This document shows, piece by piece, positions 16,493-20,865 of a stretch of DNA of 20,865 bases. Position 1 is the stretch's first letter, and each line of letters opens with the position of its first letter. The DNA lies in NCBI GenBank assembly GCA_964596775.1, contig CAZQVN010000064.1, positions 1 to 20,865 of the forward strand, in the 5' to 3' direction. A program made the translations under genes and the position numbers. The DNA comes from CAZQVN01 sp964596775 (GTDB lineage: Bacteria; Eisenbacteria; RBG-16-71-46; JABDJR01; JAWXBZ01). The notes beneath the pieces are model-generated. The model saw only the letters and a program-made list of their open reading frames with translations, was not told the DNA's origin and ran no database searches.

Positions 16493-18099
16493 AACGCCTG
16501 CCTCTCGCCCTGCTCCTGATCCTTTCCGTCGGCCTGTCGCTCTACGGTCTCGACTTCGGGCTGCCGAACCGGAACCACGCCTACCCCTACAATCCGGACG
16601 AGTGGACGCCGATGCAGGCGCTGCGGGCCATGGAACCGTCGCAGCTCGACTTCAATCCGCACTACTTCATCGGGCCGACGCTCCCCATCTACATGTGGGG
16701 GGCCACGTTCGGCGCGGCGCACCTGGCCGGCTGGCTCAGCATCACCGGCGGCGAGCGGTTCTACTTCGATCATCCGGAGCACCTGGCCCGGATGCTCTAC
16801 GCCGGGCGCCTCTGGTCCGTCCTGTTCGGCGCGCTGATCGTCTGGGCCGTCTACCTCCTGGCCCGGCGTCTCGGCCTTTCCCGCGGCACCGCACTCCTGG
16901 CCGCGTTCCTGGCCGCGATCCATCCGTCGGACGTCGTCCACAATCACTTCATGAAAGTGAACCCGATGGTGACGTTCCTGATCCTCGCGGCGCTCCTGGC
17001 CATGGATCACTGGGTGCGCCGGGGCGGACGGAAGGGGCTGCTCCTCACCGGGATGTTCACCGGCGCGGCCCTGTCCACGAAGTACAGCGCGGCGATGCTC
17101 CTGCCGCTGATCGCGATCGCCGCCGTGTTCCGCTGGGCCGCCCTGTCGCGGGAGCGCACCGGGGAGGCCTTCGGGTTGTCGTTCCAGCGCCGCGAGTTCG
17201 GCCGGGCATTCCGGGAAACGTTCGGCGTGTACGTGACGGCACTCGTCGTGTTCCTGGCCGGAACGCCGTACCTGGTCCTCGACTTTCCCGAGTTCTGGAA
17301 GGAGGTGGAACCGTACGCCCGCCTCGTTTTTGCCCGGAAGGAGTCGGAACCCTCCACGCCGCTCCTCGAGGCGCTGAAGCACTGCCTGACGATCCACCTG
17401 CACGCCCAGACGCCGCTGCTGCTGCTGGCGGCCGCGGGCGGGCTCATTGCGTTCGTCCGGCGCCGGAACACGCTGATGCTGCTCGTGTCGGGCTGGATCG
17501 TCCTGTTCGGCTGGACCACGATCCGCGCCGGCTACCTGGCCACCGACAGCCGGTTCATGCCGCTGTTTCCGATCACCGCGCTCCTCGCCGCGATCGGCCT
17601 GGCCGCCATGATCCGGTGGAACCGGACCACCGGTCTCGCCGCGGCGCTCCTGGTCGTGATCACCACCGGATTCTGGACGGCCACGCTGCTCACCCGGTTC
17701 ACCGGCGTGCAACCCCAGGAGGCGGCATCCGAGTGGGCGATCGCAAACATCGGACCGGGCGAATCGGTCTTCATGCAGAGCAAGGGGATCTACTGGAATC
17801 CCGATTTTCCGTTGCGGGAGTTCCTCCAGGAGGACAACCCGGACAGCTATCCCCGAACGACGACCTGGCGGTTCATCAAGGGGAAGACGTACGCGGACGC
17901 CCGGCCGGCAAACCCCGACGTCGTGTTCGTGACGTCGCAGCTTCCCCGCGCCCCGATCGGGGCGGAGTGGTTCTCGGATCCGGACTACGAAATCGTGGCC
18001 GAGTTTCCGGGAAAGGTCCACCTGTTCGGCCGGCGCGTGCCGGTGTGGATCGACTTCTACGAAGTGGACATATGGGTGCTGCGCCGGAAGGATCGCTGA
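16489..18099 (+). CDS. Multi-pass GT-C glycosyltransferase (GT39/PMT-like)
   Basis: The 536-residue product has about ten membrane helices and a soluble C-terminal domain of roughly 120 residues. Asp37-Glu38 in PYNPDEWTP lies in the first outer loop, the DE/DD catalytic position of PMT, ArnT and other GT39-type enzymes. HNHFMKVNPMVTFLIL near residue 150 and ALSTKYSAAMLLPL near 194 are also characteristic of this superfamily. It would transfer a sugar from a polyprenyl phosphate to a protein, lipid or glycan on the outer face. The GTG start overlaps the upstream stop as GTGA, the third such junction in the cassette. It ends 76 bp before the convergent protease gene. A 14-bp palindrome TCGCCCGCGGGCGA (18127-18140) lies in that gap. 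Confidence 0.87.
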   Translation: MKRLPLALLLILSVGLSLYGLDFGLPNRNHAYPYNPDEWTPMQALRAMEPSQLDFNPHYFIGPTLPIYMWGATFGAAHLAGWLSITGGERFYFDHPEHLARMLYAGRLWSVLFGALIVWAVYLLARRLGLSRGTALLAAFLAAIHPSDVVHNHFMKVNPMVTFLILAALLAMDHWVRRGGRKGLLLTGMFTGAALSTKYSAAMLLPLIAIAAVFRWAALSRERTGEAFGLSFQRREFGRAFRETFGVYVTALVVFLAGTPYLVLDFPEFWKEVEPYARLVFARKESEPSTPLLEALKHCLTIHLHAQTPLLLLAAAGGLIAFVRRRNTLMLLVSGWIVLFGWTTIRAGYLATDSRFMPLFPITALLAAIGLAAMIRWNRTTGLAAALLVVITTGFWTATLLTRFTGVQPQEAASEWAIANIGPGESVFMQSKGIYWNPDFPLREFLQEDNPDSYPRTTTWRFIKGKTYADARPANPDVVFVTSQLPRAPIGAEWFSDPDYEIVAEFPGKVHLFGRRVPVWIDFYEVDIWVLRRKDR

Positions 18100-18175
18100 C
18101 CGCCGGTCCACGGCCGTCGCGGCGGCTCGCCCGCGGGCGACCGCATCCGCTCCCCGCGGCGCAGCACCCGCGTCT
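18100..18175. other. Convergent intergenic gap with palindrome
   Basis: The gap between the convergent GT-C and protease genes holds the perfect palindrome TCGCCCGCGGGCGA at 18127-18140. No T-run follows on either strand, so a classic intrinsic terminator is not supported. Termination here may rely on Rho or on the hairpin alone. Confidence 0.35.
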
Positions 18176-20440
18176 TCAGCGGATCCGCACCAGCCGTTCG
18201 GTGGCCAGCGGGACGCCATCCAGTTCGAGCCGGGCGAAATAGACGCCCGGGGCCGCAGGGCTCCCGTTGATGTCGGTGCCGGCCCAGGCAACGCTGTGCG
18301 GTCCGGCGGCCAGCACAGCGTCGACGAGCACCGCGACCCTTCGACCGGCCACCGTATAGATCGACAGCCGGGCCTCCCCGTTCCTTGGGAGATCGAAGTG
18401 GAGCGCCGTCCCGCGGAGGAACGGGTTCACGCCCGCCCTGAGCAGGCGGCCTGGAGCCGGAACCGCGGCGGCTTCGAGTTCAGGCGTCCGCTCCAGCGTC
18501 GCGAACGATTCCGCGGCGGATGCCCCGCCGACGCCGGTCACGGTGATGTCGTCGATGTACGCGCCCTCGTCGGTCTTCGAGTTGTTGGAGACGAAGACGA
18601 ACCGGAAGCGGTAGGTGCTGAACCCGGTCAGCGTGTAGGTGTGGCTGCGCCACGTCGCGTCACTCGCCGTCCAGCGCTGGTGCTCGGCCCAGGAACTGCC
18701 GTTCCAGTACTGGAACGAAAGATAGTCGCTGGAGTGGGCGGTCTTGAACCACTTCCAGAACGTGATCTTCACGTCGGTATAGCCGGCCACGTTGATCGCG
18801 TTGATCAGCGTCATGTCGGAGTTCATGTTGTTGTCGTAGGCCTGGCCGGCCGGGCTGGCGTTGTGCGCGCAATAGGCGCTCGCCGATCCGCCATGGACCC
18901 GGGCGCCGGAGGCGACGGTCTGGGCGCCCCAGTAATCCAGCCCGCTGCTCGAGTTCGCGTCGCCGGCCGACCAGACGCTGCCGGGCACCGTGCCGCTCTC
19001 GAACGTTTCCGAAAACAGCGTGGTCGTGACCCCGCCGGCCAGCTGCACCGCCCCGTAGGCGTTCAGCCGTCCGTAGCCGGTTTCGGCGTCCCAGCCGGCC
19101 GGGCCGAGATTGTCGGCGCTGAGGATGAGCTTCTGCCACATCTGCCCGGACGTCAGCGACGGGTTCTTCGACCAGACGAGGGCTCCGATGCCGGCGGCGT
19201 GCGGCGTCGCCGAGGACGTTCCGTTGAAATTCGTCACGTAGTCGTCGCTCCCCAGGCCGGCCGCGCCGCGGATGTCCGTCGTGTGGATGCGGACGCCCGG
19301 CGCCATGAACTGGAGCCCGGTGCCGTAATTCGACCCCCACCAGGCTTCGCCGTCGCAGCTGGTCGGTTTCTTCCGCTCATTGCAGGGCGACAGGGCCCCC
19401 ACCGAGATGCAGGTCGAATAGGCCGCCGGATAGTCGAGAAACGGCGCGTCGCCGTTTCCCGCCGCGGCAAACGCCGCGCATCCCTTTGTGTTCACGGCAT
19501 AATTCAGGGCCACGTTGATCACGCTCGACTGGAAGCCCCCGATCGACATCGAGAGGATCCGGGCGCCGTTGTCGGCGGCGAATGTGATGCCGTTGGCCAC
19601 GTCGGTGTCGCTGCCGAAGCCGTCGAACGCCATGACCTTGACCGGCATCAGCTTGACGCCCCAGGCCACGCCGGCGATCCCCTGCCCGTTGTTGCCGGCG
19701 GCGAGAGCGATGCCCGCGCAGGCGGTGCCGTGACCGTGATCGTCGCTGGCGTCGGCGTCGCCGTTCACGAAGTCCCAGCCGGGCACGACGCGCCCGGCAA
19801 ACTCGGGATGTCCGAGATCCACGCCGGTGTCGAGAATGGCGAGAATCAGGTTCGGGCTGCCGGTCCCGAGATCCCAGGCCTCGGGCGTGTCGGTGTCGGC
19901 ATCCGGGGTGCCCACCAGGCCGCCGCCGTGGGAGATCGCCTGGCCCGTGTTGTTGTGGGCCCACTGGGACGGATAGGTCGGGTCGTTCGGCGTGAGCAGG
20001 ATCGAGTAGCGCCGGCTGGGCTCGGCGCTCAGGACGTGCGGGCTGTTGTCGAAGCGACGGACCGCTTCGGCCGGATCGAGCCGCTCATGGAAGCGCACGC
20101 GGTAGAACCGGTCCAGTCCGGCCGCGCGCTTGGCCGCCCCGTCCACGTCCAGGTCGAACACCGGTTCCAGGCCGGCGGCATCCACCGACTGAAGCCGGGC
20201 ATCCAGATCGTCCAGCCCGGTGCGCACAGGCCGGCCCGGGCCGAAGCGGAAGGCGGTTGCCGGAACGCTGGCGGGCGCGAGTTCGATCACGATCTGTCCG
20301 GGAACCGGCTCGGTCCGCGCCCGCGCGCCGGAGGGTGCTCCGGAGGGCGCTCCGGCCGAGGCCGGAGGTGGAGCGAAACACGCCAAGAATCCGAGGAGCA
20401 GGCCTGCGGGCACAGCGCACTTCCGGGAGAGTCGGACCAT
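18176..20440 (-). CDS. Secreted subtilisin-family (S8) serine protease with FlgD-like C-terminal domain
   Basis: The 754-residue product is an exported peptidase. Residues 1-30 form a signal peptide (AGLLLGFLACFAPPPASAG). A propeptide-like region of about 120 residues follows. The S8 domain spans about 155-465 with the full triad: Asp204 (ILDTGVDLGHPEF), His237 (DDHGHGTACAG) and Ser409 (FNGTSSATPHAAG), plus the oxyanion Asn329 (AAAGNGDAP). About residues 475-640 form a jelly-roll-like (MAM/choice-of-anchor type) domain with FSETFESGTVPGSVW and DEGAYIDDITVTG. The end (GVNPFLRGTALHFDL, LSIYTVAGRRVAVLV, GPHSVAWAG) is a FlgD/T9SS-type domain like that of the Asp-box protein at the left end of the window. 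The ATG start has GGAGG 9 nt upstream. It should be active outside the cell; the target is unknown. Confidence 0.94.
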   Translation of the reverse strand: MVRLSRKCAVPAGLLLGFLACFAPPPASAGAPSGAPSGARARTEPVPGQIVIELAPASVPATAFRFGPGRPVRTGLDDLDARLQSVDAAGLEPVFDLDVDGAAKRAAGLDRFYRVRFHERLDPAEAVRRFDNSPHVLSAEPSRRYSILLTPNDPTYPSQWAHNNTGQAISHGGGLVGTPDADTDTPEAWDLGTGSPNLILAILDTGVDLGHPEFAGRVVPGWDFVNGDADASDDHGHGTACAGIALAAGNNGQGIAGVAWGVKLMPVKVMAFDGFGSDTDVANGITFAADNGARILSMSIGGFQSSVINVALNYAVNTKGCAAFAAAGNGDAPFLDYPAAYSTCISVGALSPCNERKKPTSCDGEAWWGSNYGTGLQFMAPGVRIHTTDIRGAAGLGSDDYVTNFNGTSSATPHAAGIGALVWSKNPSLTSGQMWQKLILSADNLGPAGWDAETGYGRLNAYGAVQLAGGVTTTLFSETFESGTVPGSVWSAGDANSSSGLDYWGAQTVASGARVHGGSASAYCAHNASPAGQAYDNNMNSDMTLINAINVAGYTDVKITFWKWFKTAHSSDYLSFQYWNGSSWAEHQRWTASDATWRSHTYTLTGFSTYRFRFVFVSNNSKTDEGAYIDDITVTGVGGASAAESFATLERTPELEAAAVPAPGRLLRAGVNPFLRGTALHFDLPRNGEARLSIYTVAGRRVAVLVDAVLAAGPHSVAWAGTDINGSPAAPGVYFARLELDGVPLATERLVRIR

Positions 20441-20503
20441 GAGGGGGATCCTCCGAGGCGGGCAGCCTCCGAAAATGGTGGACGGTAGACACCTGCGCGT
20501 GGC

Positions 20504-20538
20504 GCGGGATTCTAGTCCCGCCGTTCGCCGCGGCTCAA
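20504..20538 (-). promoter_or_regulatory. Candidate promoter of the protease gene with dyad over the -10
   Basis: On the minus strand TTGAGC (20533-20538) and TAGAAT (20509-20514) are separated by 18 bp, about 70 bp before the ATG. An inverted repeat GCGGGA/TCCCGC with a 6-nt centre spans 20504-20521, so the -10 lies almost wholly in the middle of a dyad. This would suit a repressor site. Confidence 0.5.
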
Positions 20539-20569
20539 GCGAATTTTTCGCGCCCTCGGGCCGCCCGGA

Positions 20570-20865
20570 TCACACGCCCCACTCCACGATCGGATGGCGT
20601 TCCGCCCAGGCCAGCAGGGCGCTCTGGCCCCGGACGATCACGCTGTCCAGAACGCGCGCTTCGCGAGGCGCGGCGGGATTCCAGCCGGCCACGCCGAGGG
20701 TGGACGCCACGAACTTGCGCAGAAGCGCTCCCGTCACTCCGCGGGTGATCTCCGCACGGTCGATCTCCACACCGCCGCGCGACAGCGCCTCCCGGTAGGT
20801 CTCCACCAGTTCCGGTCCGACGGCGGGCCCGCTCATCAGCAGCAGATCGCACAGGTCGAGGGCCG
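20570..20865 (-). CDS. 3' end of a gene cut by the window edge, possibly a phosphotransferase/kinase-like protein
   Basis: The frame stays open to the window end, so the 98 visible residues are the C-terminus of a longer protein. The visible part begins ALDLCDLLLMSG and continues ELVETYREALSRGG, then ALLRKFVASTLGV and ends HPIVEWGV. The ALDLCDLLL opening followed by a helix ending in YREAL is reminiscent of the C-terminal helices of aminoglycoside-phosphotransferase-like (APH) kinases. The catalytic part lies outside the window, so this is only a guess. An internal ATG at 20836 could start an 88-residue protein, but the codon bias continues past it. It is on the same strand as the protease, 129 bp upstream. 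Confidence 0.55.
   Translation of the reverse strand, partial: ALDLCDLLLMSGPAVGPELVETYREALSRGGVEIDRAEITRGVTGALLRKFVASTLGVAGWNPAAPREARVLDSVIVRGQSALLAWAERHPIVEWGV

Noticed and set aside
18296..20488. 730-codon open frame on the plus strand, opposite the S8 protease
   Set aside because: The minus strand encodes a complete protease with catalytic triad and signal peptide. The plus frame is low-complexity Arg/Gly/Ala/Val, an antisense artefact of high GC.
20535..20852. 105-codon minus-strand frame near the right edge
   Set aside because: It is an Arg/Gly-rich shadow of the overlapping frame 20570-20865, which stays open to the edge with better codon bias and helix-like composition.

Overview
The window looks like a chromosomal segment from an uncultured, high-GC bacterium (roughly two thirds GC by eye, strong G/C third-codon bias). 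Two large secreted proteins end in a FlgD/T9SS-type Ig-like tail: a PNPF-type start, then a 'V.IFDVTGR.V' core, then 'GPHSV.W.G....G....G.Y.AR'. That tail, with Asp-box repeat and subtilisin-like exoproteins, is common in FCB-group and related candidate phyla. Candidatus Eisenbacteria or a neighbour is my best guess. This is inference from protein style, not from a marker gene phylogeny.

Layout, left to right. (1) 87-2705, minus: secreted Asp-box (BNR/sortilin-like) repeat protein with a FlgD-like tail and its own promoter. (2) 2788-6617, minus: a tight run of DUF1579 lipid-carrier-like/secreted protein, gamma-glutamyltransferase-family hydrolase and an unusual GT2-like glycosyltransferase; the last two overlap by 17 bp. 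(3) 6837-7835, plus: two tandem paralogous CHRD-domain secreted proteins, each with a promoter-like sequence, closed by a strong, probably bidirectional terminator. (4) 7998-13550, minus: housekeeping operon aroA - cmk - rpsA - mtaB (shikimate pathway, CMP kinase, ribosomal protein S1, tRNA ms2t6A methylthiotransferase). aroA/cmk overlap by ATGA, rpsA/mtaB are 7 bp apart, and a roughly 250-bp leader full of potential stem-loops precedes rpsA. (5) 13780-18099, plus, divergent from aroA: four glycosyltransfer genes (dolichyl-phosphate-mannose-synthase-like GT2, DUF2304 membrane protein, two multi-pass GT-C enzymes). All three junctions are 4-bp GTGA overlaps. (6) 18176-20440, minus: secreted subtilisin-family protease with jelly-roll-like and FlgD-like C-terminal domains. 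(7) 20570-20865, minus: the 3' end of a gene cut by the window edge.

How the genes work together: segment 4 is core metabolism/translation. Segment 5 reads as a self-contained lipid-linked-sugar pathway: GT2 would load a sugar on a polyprenyl phosphate, DUF2304 would assist at the membrane, and the two GT-C proteins would transfer the sugar outside the cytoplasmic membrane. Segments 1, 3 and 6 are exported proteins that could be its acceptors or share a secretion route, but nothing in the sequence proves this. I found no rRNA, tRNA, CRISPR array, insertion sequence or prophage gene. I did not find an unmistakable new system; the best leads are the GTGA-coupled glycosylation cassette, the structured rpsA leader and the dyads placed on the -10 boxes of the two exoprotein genes.
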